Positions 53,525 to 61,960 of a DNA stretch of 64,000 bases are shown one piece after another (position 1 is the first letter of the stretch; every line of letters starts with the position of its first letter). This DNA is from an uncultured Eubacteriales bacterium (GTDB lineage Bacteria > Bacillota > Clostridia > Oscillospirales > Acutalibacteraceae): assembly GCA_905198155.1 (NCBI GenBank), contig CAJKBQ010000009.1, positions 23,084-87,083 of the forward strand. The letters run 5' to 3'. Position numbers and translations under genes: made by a program. The notes under the pieces are model-generated. The model saw only the letters and a program-made list of their open reading frames with translations. It searched no databases and was not told the origin of the DNA.

Positions 53525-53590
53525 GGCGGGTGAGGTGTGCGAAAAAATCGCGGTCTGATGGGGCAAAACGCGCAGATCAAATTGGATAAT

Positions 53591-53822
53591 AGTACAAAAG
53601 TGACATGTTAATAGGACGGGCGTGACATACTGCTGGGACGGATATGACATACCATTGGGACAGATGTGACATCCATTGGGGACAAATCTGACGTGGAAAG
53701 GGGACAAATCTGACGCGCTTCGGGGACAGCAGTGACATGGTATTGGGACGTTTATGACATGGGCGTGCATTGGGACGTTTGTGACATACAGGCGGGCGGC
53801 GGTATTGGGACAGATGTGACAT
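53591..53822 (+). repeat. Iteron array I (ten copies)
   Basis: 16-bp units GGGAC-N5-TGACAT begin at 53591, 53613, 53635, 53657, 53679, 53701, 53723 and 53745, exactly 22 bases apart (two helical turns), then 53772 and 53807. The first two are degenerate at the GGG, and copies five and six end TGACGT and TGACGC. Confidence 0.93.
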
Positions 53823-53972
53823 AACTGCGGAGCGCGCACGAAAATGGACGGGAAATTTGGTGGAAATATTTGGGCTGCAACAAATTATCGACGGAAGTGC
53901 AGGAAAAGTCAATCACTCCCTTTCATTATGAAACGGTTCGTTGTCAACGGCGGCGTGCAACATTTTTGAGGA

Positions 53973-54191
53973 ATGTCAGAAACGTACTGGTACAATTCTG
54001 ACATACAACATTTGGCGGTCAATTGGGACGTTTGTGACATGGGCGGCGGCGGGAAATTGGTCGTATTGGGACGAAAATGACGTGCGCGGGGGCGGTATTG
54101 GGACGGATGTGACATGGGAATCCCGCAAATGAGACCGTTCGGATGTCAGAAATGTCCCAATAAACAGGGCGTATGGGGACGTTTTTGACAT
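53973..54191. repeat. Iteron array II (seven copies, two inverted)
   Basis: Direct copies at 53989, 54025, 54068, 54100 and 54176; inverted copies at 53973-53988 and 54143-54158. The first inverted copy abuts a direct one to make a 32-bp inverted repeat. Spacing is irregular. The 150 bases between arrays I and II have no iteron. Confidence 0.88.
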
Positions 54192-54739
54192 GGCTTGATT
54201 GCAAAATGGAGTGAATGGTGGAGAATATACGGAGCGGATAGCAAAATGGCGGTGAAATGGTCTCATTTGCGGGATTGGTGCGGAAAGGCTTTGGATCACG
54301 GTGAAAAATCGCAACATTTGGCAGTTTCGGGCGAATCGGCGTGGATTGCAGGGAACGATGAATGCGAAAGATGCACGATTTTTCATATATGCAAGATGAA
54401 TTGCGGCGGTGCGGCGCGCGGGGGTGGAACGGTGCTTTTTGGGGCAATTTTAAGGGGAATTCGGCGGGATTGCGGTGAATTGCGCCGCGGGCAGTCGGAT
54501 ACGGGTTTGGCGGAGTGCAATGCGAATTTTCCGGCGAAATCGTGTAAAAAGGCGGTTTTTTCGGCAAAAACCGATTTTTTTGGCGTGATAATGCGCGCGA
54601 AATGCGCGGTGCGATTTTTGCGGTAAAATCGCGAAAAAAATCGGAAAATGCATCAAAATTGAGATTTTTGAAGAGGTCGTGCGAGGCATGGGGTGGACTT
54701 GTGCCGCGGCGATCTGATGGCGGCACGGAATTATAGGAA

Positions 54740-55560
54740 ATTATGGGCGTGATCTCTGTTCTGCGCGCAGGTGTGCGCGGCTGCGGTTGCTTTTGCGCTG
54801 CAATTGGGAGCGGCTGGGCGGTACGCGGAGATGCGGGAAATTGCGGGTGCGGCTGTCGGCCTGTATGTGGGTGGGCATGGCCGCTGCTTTTGCTTTTGAG
54901 TTGCGTCGCATTTTGGGGCGGACAGTGCGCAATTTTTTCGGCAAAATCGCGCGAAAAGCCGAATTTTTCAGTGAAAGCCGGAATTTTCGGCGGGAATCGG
55001 GCGGAAACGTGCTGCGGGCGGCTGGGTGGCAGCACAGAGGTATGGGAAATTGCGGGTGCGGCTGTCGCTCTGCGCGCAGGTGTGCGCGGCCGGGTAACCT
55101 TTGATTTTGTGCTGCGATGTGTTCGGATGTGGACGGTGCGCATTTTTCGGCGAAATTGCGCGAAAAGCCGGAAATTTCAGCGAAAGCCGGAATTTTCGGC
55201 GGAAATCGGGCAGGATTGGAGTGGAAATGCGCCGTGGGCGGCTGGGTGACAGCACAGGGGTATGGGAAATTGCGGGTACGGCTGTCGTTCTGCGTGCAGG
55301 TGTGCACGGCTGCGGTTGCTTTTGCGCTGCAATTGGGAGCGACTGGGTGGTACGCGGAGATGCGGGAAATTGTGGGTATGGCTGTCGTTCTGTATGTGGG
55401 TGGGCATGGTCGCTGCTTTTGCTTTTGAGTTGCGTCGCATTTTGGGGCGGACAGTGCGTATTTTCCGGCAAAATCGCGCGAAAAAGCCGAAAATTTCAGC
55501 AAAAAACCGATTTTTCGGCGGGAATCAGGCGGGATTGGGGCGGAAATGCGCCGTGGTGGG
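54740..55560. repeat. Long non-coding direct repeats (529-bp period)
   Basis: CTGCGGTTGCTTTTGCGCTG begins at 54781 and again at 55310, and about 270 bases around it match closely, giving a 529-bp offset. Shorter sub-repeats (TATGGGAAATTGCGGGT near 55041 and 55261; GAAAGCCGGAATTTTCGGCG twice) occur between. Open frames here are Pro/His/Arg-rich on one strand and Gly/Cys/Arg-rich on the other and are not believable genes. The whole of 54.2-55.7 kb appears non-coding. Confidence 0.8.
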
Positions 55561-55709
55561 CGAGTAGTGGCGCGGGGAGATGGAAAATCATGGACGCCAT
55601 CGTTGTTTTGCGCGCAGGCGTACATGGTCGCAGCCATTATTATAATGTATCGCCGATTTGCGTTACACTGCATTCGGACGAGGGCGCGGCGCGATTTTTT
55701 TGGCGGGAA

Positions 55710-56999
55710 TCAGGCAAAATCCGGAACAATTGCGCCGTGGGCGGCGAGGGTTTGGCGGAGCAAGGGGAGCGGAAGGGAGCGCGTGCGGCCGCCATTTTGC
55801 GCGCAAGCGAGCGCGGCAGCAGCGCCGCACGCCTGCCCCATTGCCATGCAGGAGGCTTTGACGCGAATGGCCGAATTTGCCAGGCGGTCGCTGGAAATGC
55901 AGCGGCCGGCGACGAAAAGATTGGTCAGGCCGCGGACGGTCATGGCGGAGAGGGGGATGGACGGGACGCGGCCGCCGGACAAAAAGACCTGGTGGATGGG
56001 GGCGGTTCCGTCGCGGTGCAGGTCGATGGGGTAGAACGCGTGGCAGACGCCGTCCGGGTAGCGCGCGGCGCGGAGATAATCGCCGGCGGTGATGCAGGTG
56101 TCGCAGACGATTCGGCGGGACTCGCGGACGGCGGTTTCGGGCGACATGGATTCGAGATCCGGGTCGATTCCGGCGCTGCGCAGCACGCGGAACAGGCGCG
56201 CGACGCATTGACGGCCTTCGATGTCGGCGCGCGTTTTTTCGTCGCTGTCGGCGCCGTTGAAACGGGAGATGTGATTGACATTATTGTAATGCGATGCCAA
56301 CATTGTGCGGATGGAGCTGTTTTTCGTGTCCGACGCGCGCAGGGTTCCGTCGGCGATGGCGCGGGCGAGCGCTGCATCGACTTTTTGGCATTGCGCGTCG
56401 GACAGCGTGCCGCGGAGAAATGCGCGCACCGTTCCGGGCTGGAATGCGGTGCCGGATTCGTCCGCTTCGCCGCACATCGCGTCCGCACCGGCAAAAACGG
56501 ACAAATCGCCGTCGCCCGTGCAGTCGATCCAGGTGTCCGCGCTGCATTCGCGCAGGCCGGATTTGGTGGCGATGCGAATGCTGCGGATGCGGCGGCCGTC
56601 GCCGTCCGGCTCGGTGCGGGCGTCGCAGACGAATTGCTCATAGCACAGATCGACGCCGGATTCGAGCAGCATTTCGTCCATGACGGCGGCGGCCATGGGG
56701 ATATTGACGCGGACGCCGAGGTGCCAGTGCGGGACGTCGGTGCGGGTTTGGTCGGGGATGACGGCGGCGCCCTGCGATTCGAGCCGCTTCACGTATTCCC
56801 AGCCGATTCCGGCGATGATTTGGCGGCCGTAGGCGGAAAACTGCGCGATGTCATTGTTGCCGCCGACGGTGAGAATGCCGCCGGGCATCCCGTTTTTTTC
56901 GACGAGCAGCACGCTTTTGCCGAGGCGCGCGGCCTGCACGGCGGCGGCAAATCCGGCGCAGCCGCATCCGGCTACGATGATGTCATATTTTGATTTCAT
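55710..56999 (-). CDS. FAD-dependent oxidoreductase
   Basis: 429 residues. The N-terminus YDIIVAGCGCAGFAAAVQAARLGKSVLLVEK is a dinucleotide-binding fold for FAD, with MPGGILTVGG after it; the second half has WIDCTGDGDLSVFAGAD and a C-terminal LFVAGRCISSDRLANSAIRV that closes the FAD site. This is the FAD_oxidored type found in many anaerobes, of unknown substrate. TATAAT (57048-57053 on the minus strand, extended TGTG) lies upstream. It stands beyond the repeat region, next to an AraC regulator on the same strand. Confidence 0.88.
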   Translation of the reverse strand: MKSKYDIIVAGCGCAGFAAAVQAARLGKSVLLVEKNGMPGGILTVGGNNDIAQFSAYGRQIIAGIGWEYVKRLESQGAAVIPDQTRTDVPHWHLGVRVNIPMAAAVMDEMLLESGVDLCYEQFVCDARTEPDGDGRRIRSIRIATKSGLRECSADTWIDCTGDGDLSVFAGADAMCGEADESGTAFQPGTVRAFLRGTLSDAQCQKVDAALARAIADGTLRASDTKNSSIRTMLASHYNNVNHISRFNGADSDEKTRADIEGRQCVARLFRVLRSAGIDPDLESMSPETAVRESRRIVCDTCITAGDYLRAARYPDGVCHAFYPIDLHRDGTAPIHQVFLSGGRVPSIPLSAMTVRGLTNLFVAGRCISSDRLANSAIRVKASCMAMGQACGAAAALACAQNGGRTRSLPLPLLRQTLAAHGAIVPDFA

Positions 57000-57118
57000 A
57001 GGGATTGAAACGCCCTTTCAGTTGAAAAAATTCAGCGCTGTGCATTCATTATAGCACAGGCGGCGGCAAAAGAAAATGCGATAATCACAGCAAAAACTGT
57101 AATTATCGCAAGTGCACG

Positions 57119-57907
57119 TCAGTGCGCCTTTCCGGGGGCGCGGCCGTAGAGGCGTTTGTACAGCTTGAAAAAATAGGCGGGGTCGCGGAAGCCGCAGGCG
57201 CGCGCGGCGTCGGTGATGGTGAGGTCGTGGGCGGCGCGCAGCGACTCCACCTGCTCGGCCTTGCGCTCGTCGATGAATCGTTTGGGCGGCTTGCCGGTGC
57301 AGCGCCGGAACAGGTCGCGGAATGCAGTCTCGCTGAGCGCGCAGCGCTGCGCCAATGCGGCGACGGTGGGAAACACGGACGGATCGGCCAGCAGATCGAA
57401 CGCGGGTGTCAGCATAGCGGCGGCGTGCGCGCTGAGGGCGGGCGGGGCGCACGTTTGCGCGACGGCGGCGAGCAGCTCGCACAATGCGGCTTTGACGGCC
57501 AATTCGGCGCGGGCCGGGGCGAAAAATCGTTCGGCGAGCCGGTCGAACAGGCGCGCAAAACAGGGCGGATCGCTGGGGGCGATGCGCGCGATGGCGTCGG
57601 CGGGGATGGGCGGGTCGAGCGCAAAGTAGGCGACGGTCATTTGGGCGGGGGCGGTGTTGCGGTGGACATAGGTGGAATCTTTTGGAAGGAAACTGAGCGT
57701 TCCGGCGGTACAGTCGAACGAACCGGCGGGCGATTCGTAGGTATAGGTTCCGCTGTGGACGAAGGTCAGCGCGTAGTCCGGGCGCGGCGTTTGGCGGTAG
57801 CCCGTGAAGTGTCCGTCGGCCGGGCTTTGGACGCGGAATACGCGGATTTCGCGCGGGGCGGCGTCGCTGTGGGCGAGGGTGGGGAAAAAGGGGGTGGGCA
57901 TGGACAT
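57119..57907 (-). CDS. AraC-family transcriptional regulator
   Basis: 262 residues; GAAAGGAGT precedes the ATG at 57907. An N-terminal cupin-like sensing domain (DYALTFVHSGTYTYESPAGSFD) is followed by two helix-turn-helix motifs, TVAALAQRCALSETAFRDLFRRCTGKPP and TITDAARACGFRDPAYFFKLYKRLYG. It lies directly upstream of the FAD oxidoreductase on the same strand and could regulate it. Confidence 0.9.
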   Translation of the reverse strand: MSMPTPFFPTLAHSDAAPREIRVFRVQSPADGHFTGYRQTPRPDYALTFVHSGTYTYESPAGSFDCTAGTLSFLPKDSTYVHRNTAPAQMTVAYFALDPPIPADAIARIAPSDPPCFARLFDRLAERFFAPARAELAVKAALCELLAAVAQTCAPPALSAHAAAMLTPAFDLLADPSVFPTVAALAQRCALSETAFRDLFRRCTGKPPKRFIDERKAEQVESLRAAHDLTITDAARACGFRDPAYFFKLYKRLYGRAPGKAH

Positions 57908-57998
57908 GGGGGGGACTCCTTTCGGGGGGGATTAGATGCTGCGTTGAGGTTGCGGTGCGGTCGCGGGGAGGGCGAGGCATGGAGGAATTGCTGCGGCG

Positions 57999-58868
57999 TC
58001 ACGCTTGCGCGCGGATCCGCGCAAGCAGCGTGCGGCGCGCCCAGCTTTGGTCGATGGTGAACGGGAGGGTGCGGGCGGTGCCGTCGGCGAAATGGATGCG
58101 GAGCGATGCGCGGCGTTCGCGGACGGTGCGAATGTCCGAAAAGAGATAGGTGCGGCCGTTGTGCGGGGTGGTGCGGAGGTAGAAGGCGTCGGCGCCGATG
58201 CGGATTTGCAGGCAGCAATAGCGCAGGAGTTTACGGACGAACCAGTTCGCCAACGCGGCGGCGGAGATGGCGAATCCGACGGCGGGTGCGGGGAGCGCGG
58301 AATTCGCTTGCAGCACGGCGCAGACGGTGCAGAACAGCGTCATGAACCCGATAATCAGCAGCGGGCCGGGGCCGTCCGACTTGCCGTCGAGGCGGATGTC
58401 GAACTGCTGCGGGGTGAGGGGGATGTCAAAAGTGGGGATTTCGTCCGTGGTGCGGCTGCGGGCAAAGCGGTCGAGCAGAATGCGGACGGCGTCGGTGTCC
58501 GCCTCGGTGAGGGGAAAGTGGAACGCGCCGTCCGGCGTGCGGAGGTGCAGTGTGACGGCGTCGGTGTGCAGAAAGGTCTGCGACCGGCTTTGGTAGGCGG
58601 TGGTCAGGGCCGAATAGGGGTAGAATGTGACGTTGTGCGGGCGGGTTTGGAGCAGAATGCCGTCGTCGGAAACCGTGATTTTTTGGAAAAGGAAGCGGTA
58701 TACGGTGCGCACTGCGGTGACCAGCAGCGCCAGCGCGATCGGCGCAGTCAGGAAATAGAGCTGCCAGCCGCGGCAGCACAGCAGGATGGTGACGGCGACA
58801 GCGGCCAGCAGCGGGATTCCTACTCGAACAATGCTGCGGGCATGGCCGCCGATTTGGGTGGGTTTCAC
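57999..58868 (-). CDS. Membrane protein with PH-like domains, unknown function
   Basis: 289 residues from the ATG at 58868 (AGGAGGCATTCC upstream). Two membrane hairpins (VGIPLLAAVAVTILLCC with LYFLTAPIALALLVTAV; then LLIIGFMTLFCTVCAVL with FAISAAALANWFV) each precede a beta-rich segment (KITVSDDGILLQTRPHNVTFYPYSAL; IRIGADAFYLRTTPHNGRTYLFSDI) that resembles bacterial PH domains. The two halves look like an internal duplication. It is followed on the same strand by the AraC gene. Confidence 0.7.
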   Translation of the reverse strand: MKPTQIGGHARSIVRVGIPLLAAVAVTILLCCRGWQLYFLTAPIALALLVTAVRTVYRFLFQKITVSDDGILLQTRPHNVTFYPYSALTTAYQSRSQTFLHTDAVTLHLRTPDGAFHFPLTEADTDAVRILLDRFARSRTTDEIPTFDIPLTPQQFDIRLDGKSDGPGPLLIIGFMTLFCTVCAVLQANSALPAPAVGFAISAAALANWFVRKLLRYCCLQIRIGADAFYLRTTPHNGRTYLFSDIRTVRERRASLRIHFADGTARTLPFTIDQSWARRTLLARIRAQA

Positions 58869-58927
58869 GGGGAATGCCTCCTTGCAAAACAGCGGGTGTC
58901 CCGTCGTGTGGACACCCGCTGCGGTCT

Positions 58928-59977
58928 TTAATTGGATTTGGGGCGGTCGTCGATGGCGGCGGCGCGCTTTTTGGCAGTCGTCACGACCACGATTGCGACG
59001 ATCAGGATGACGAGAATCGCCAGCGGGACGAACACCCGGACGGGCAGGTTCGTGCTGCCCACGGTGGCCGGGGCTTCGCGGATGTTCAGCCGGTCGGCGA
59101 GGGTGCGGAACGTTTGGGTGAAGGCTTCGTCGAGCGTGGCGTCGGCGGTGTATGTGTCGAGGCAGGCGAGCAGGATGCGGCCGGCCTCTTCGTCGAACAC
59201 GGACGCGGCGTTGTCGCCGGGGAGGTAATACAGATAATAATCGTATTCATAGTCCTGGAACGGGACGTACACCACCAGGAGGTGCCCTTCGTCTGCGCCG
59301 AACAGCGCGGCGTACTGGGCGAAGGCGAAGTCCTCGATTTTGCCGGAGTCGGGGTTTTGCGTGCCGTCGATGGTGGCCGTCAGGTACAGGTACGGCTGGA
59401 CGCCGGTGACTTCGTAAAAATATTCCATGCTTTGGCGCACGTTGACCGGATCCAGCAGCAGGTGCGCGTCGTCCGTGAGGTATGACGCGGTGGCGGTACA
59501 CTGGGACGCGGGGAGTTTGGTGCGCTTTTTGCTGGATTTTGGAATGGACGGTTCGGACGGCGTCGTGCTGACGGCGGTCGCAGGGCGATGGGTGATATTG
59601 CTGACCCACGACGGGACGGACATACTGTTGAACAGCACGATCAGACCGAAAATCAGCACGATGATCCAGATCGGCGTGCCGCATCCGCATCCGCTGCGGC
59701 CCGGCCGGCCGCGATATCCGCCGCCGGGCGGTGGGGGCGGGGGCGGTCGATGGCCGCCGCCAAATCCGAACCCGCCGGGTCGCGCAGGCGGACGTCCGCC
59801 GAAAGACGGCCCGCGGGATCCGCCGAATGCGTGACCGCCGGACGGGCCGCGGCTGCCGCCGAAAGATCCGCCGGACGAGCCGCGGGATCCGCCAAAGCCG
59901 GAACCGCCGCTGTGTCCGCCGCTGCTGTGTCCGCCGCTGTGTCCGCCGCCAAATCCGCCGCCGCCTCTTGTGGGCAT
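58928..59977 (-). CDS. Gly-rich membrane protein with TPM-like domain
   Basis: 349 residues from the ATG at 59977 (AAAGGAGCG upstream). Residues 1-100 are a low-complexity Gly/Ser/Arg/Pro region (SGGHSGGSGFGGSRG type), then a membrane helix (PIWIIVLIFGLIVLFNSM), a domain of about 150 residues with YLTDDAHLLLDPVNV and HLLVVYVPFQDYEYDYYLYY that recalls TPM domains, and a final membrane helix before a basic tail. TPM proteins are linked to envelope stress or photosystem repair, but no function is assigned here. Confidence 0.7.
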   Translation of the reverse strand: MPTRGGGGFGGGHSGGHSSGGHSGGSGFGGSRGSSGGSFGGSRGPSGGHAFGGSRGPSFGGRPPARPGGFGFGGGHRPPPPPPPGGGYRGRPGRSGCGCGTPIWIIVLIFGLIVLFNSMSVPSWVSNITHRPATAVSTTPSEPSIPKSSKKRTKLPASQCTATASYLTDDAHLLLDPVNVRQSMEYFYEVTGVQPYLYLTATIDGTQNPDSGKIEDFAFAQYAALFGADEGHLLVVYVPFQDYEYDYYLYYLPGDNAASVFDEEAGRILLACLDTYTADATLDEAFTQTFRTLADRLNIREAPATVGSTNLPVRVFVPLAILVILIVAIVVVTTAKKRAAAIDDRPKSN

Positions 59978-60018
59978 ATGAATCGCTCCTTTACTATATA
60001 TCAAATCATATCTATTTT

Positions 60019-60047
60019 ATTGTATCAGATTTCGGGGGAAAAATCAA
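60019..60047 (-). promoter_or_regulatory. Promoter of the Gly-rich membrane protein gene
   Basis: TTGATT (60042-60047) and TACAAT (60019-60024) on the minus strand, 17 bases apart. Confidence 0.8.
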
Positions 60048-60090
60048 TGGATTTGCGCGCAAAATTCCCGCGGATTTTTGCGAAACCCCA

Positions 60091-60119
60091 TTGACATTCT
60101 GCGGATGGTATGCTAAAAT
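60091..60119 (+). promoter_or_regulatory. Promoter of the second ABC exporter pair
   Basis: TTGACA (60091-60096), 17 bases, TAAAAT (60114-60119). GTTAACACATTAACG directly after the -10 has a TTAAC direct repeat that may be an operator. Confidence 0.85.
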
Positions 60120-60163
60120 AGTTAACACATTAACGATTTGAAGTTCAGAAGGAGGAATGAACC

Positions 60164-61960
60164 GTGAAAAAATGGTTCAAATATGTTCGGCCGTACCTGC
60201 CGTACTTCATCCTCGGGCCGATTTGCATGATCGTCGAGGTGGTGGGCAGCGTGTGGATGCCGAAGCTGCTGGCGGTGATTATCGACTACGGCCTGGGCAA
60301 CAAAGACCCCGAAACGGCCGGGGCGCTGGTGCGGTGGATTTACCGCGCGGCGGGCGGCGCGTCGCCGTTTATCATTGCGGTGACGGTCGGGATGATTCTG
60401 ACGGCGCTGATTATGATGGTCGGCGGTGTGGGCGGCGCGTACTTCGGCGCGAAGGCGTCGGTGAATTTTGCCGCCGATCTGCGCGCGGACGTGTACCGCA
60501 AGGTGCAGGAATTTTCGTTTTCCAACATTGACCGGTTCAGCACCGGGTCGCTGGTGACGCGGCTGACCAACGACGTGACGCAGATGCAGAACTTTATCAA
60601 TATGCTGCTGCGGATGTGTCTGCGCGCGCCGGGGATGCTGATCGGCGGGATTTTGATGGCGCTGTCGCTCAACCCGTCGCTGACGGTGGTGCTGGCGGTG
60701 ACGGTGCCGATGCTGCTGGTCTGCCTGATGTTTTTCATCCGGTTCGGGTTCCCGCGGTTTTCGCGCGTGCAGAAGAAAATCGACGGGCTGAACGCGACGG
60801 TGCAGGAAAACATCACGAACGTGCGCGTGGTGAAGTCGTTCGTGCGCGAGGAATACGAAAAAGACAAATTTGCCCGCGCCAACGGCGAATTGAAGCAGGC
60901 GGGGCTGTCGGCGATGAACGTGATGATTTTTATGTCGCCGGCGATGAACTTTTTCATGAATGTTTCGACGCTGGCGGTGCTGTGGTTCGGCGGGCGGATG
61001 CTGATTGCGAACACGATGACGACCGGCGACCTGACCGCGTTCACGACGTATGTGACGCAGATTCTGTCGTCGCTGATGATGGTGACGATGATGCTGGTGA
61101 ATATGTCGCGCGCGATGGCGTCTGCCAAGCGGATTCGCGCGGTGCTGGACGAGCCGGTGGACATCACCGACGACGGACTGAGCGACGAAGACCACGCGCG
61201 GACGGTGACGGACGGCGCGGTGGAGTTCCGCGATGTGACGTTCCGGTACTACAAGAACAGCGCAGAGGCGGTGATCGACCACATATCGTTCCGGATTGCG
61301 CCGGGGCAGACGGTGGGGATCATTGGATCGACCGGGTCGGGCAAAACGACGCTGGTGTCGATGATTCCGCGGCTGTACGATGCGGACAGCGGGACTGTGC
61401 TGGTGGACGGCGTGGACGTACGGAAGTACAGCCTGCACCATTTGCGCGAAGGCGTGGGGATGGTGCTGCAAAAGAATGTGCTGTTTTCCGGGACGATCGC
61501 CGAGAATCTGCGGTGGGGCAACGAGGAGGCCGACGACGCGGAGATGCGGGCGGCGGCGCAGGCGGCGCAGGCCGATGCGTTTGTGACGTCGTTCCCGGAG
61601 GGATACGACCGCGTGCTCGACCAGGGCGGGACGAACGTGTCCGGCGGGCAGAAACAGCGGCTGTGCATTGCGCGGGCGCTGCTGAAAAAACCGAAGATTC
61701 TGATTTTGGATGATTCCACCAGCGCGGTGGACACGGCGACCGAGGCGCGCATTCGCGACGCGTTCCGGCATGAGCTGGCTGGGACGACGAAAATCATCAT
61801 TGCACAGCGGATTTCGTCGGTGATGGATGCCGACCAGATCATCGTGCTGGACGATGGGTGCGTGACCGGAATCGGGACGCACGACGAATTGCGGGCGAAC
61901 AACCAAACGTATCAGGAAATTTACGATTCGCAGATGGAGCGGAAGGAGGCGGTGCAATAA
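60164..61960 (+). CDS. ABC exporter half-transporter, degenerate-site subunit
   Basis: 598 residues starting at GTG 60164 (AGGAGG 8 bases upstream). Six membrane helices, coupling region FVREEYEKDKFARANGE, then an NBD with Walker A GSTGSGKTT, signature VSGGQKQR, and Walker B ILILDDSTSA with Asp in place of the catalytic Glu. It is closely similar in layout to the 37.4-39.2 kb protein. Its stop codon shares one base with the start of the partner gene. Confidence 0.93.
   Translation: MKKWFKYVRPYLPYFILGPICMIVEVVGSVWMPKLLAVIIDYGLGNKDPETAGALVRWIYRAAGGASPFIIAVTVGMILTALIMMVGGVGGAYFGAKASVNFAADLRADVYRKVQEFSFSNIDRFSTGSLVTRLTNDVTQMQNFINMLLRMCLRAPGMLIGGILMALSLNPSLTVVLAVTVPMLLVCLMFFIRFGFPRFSRVQKKIDGLNATVQENITNVRVVKSFVREEYEKDKFARANGELKQAGLSAMNVMIFMSPAMNFFMNVSTLAVLWFGGRMLIANTMTTGDLTAFTTYVTQILSSLMMVTMMLVNMSRAMASAKRIRAVLDEPVDITDDGLSDEDHARTVTDGAVEFRDVTFRYYKNSAEAVIDHISFRIAPGQTVGIIGSTGSGKTTLVSMIPRLYDADSGTVLVDGVDVRKYSLHHLREGVGMVLQKNVLFSGTIAENLRWGNEEADDAEMRAAAQAAQADAFVTSFPEGYDRVLDQGGTNVSGGQKQRLCIARALLKKPKILILDDSTSAVDTATEARIRDAFRHELAGTTKIIIAQRISSVMDADQIIVLDDGCVTGIGTHDELRANNQTYQEIYDSQMERKEAVQ

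Noticed and set aside
53591..54191. CRISPR array
   Set aside because: The regular 22-bp spacing comes from 16-bp units with 6-base gaps, there are no unique spacers of about 30 bases, two units are inverted, and no cas gene is present. Iterons explain it fully.
49500..54200. Prophage or integrative conjugative element
   Set aside because: Rep and Par genes are present, but no integrase, relaxase, coupling protein, structural phage gene or attachment-site duplication could be found in the window.
54019..55143. 374-codon Pro/His/Arg-rich minus-strand frame, and overlapping Gly/Cys-rich plus-strand frames to 56993
   Set aside because: Low complexity; they cover iterons and the 529-bp direct repeats and, for the long plus-strand frame, the antisense of the FAD oxidoreductase. 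No domain or ribosome site.
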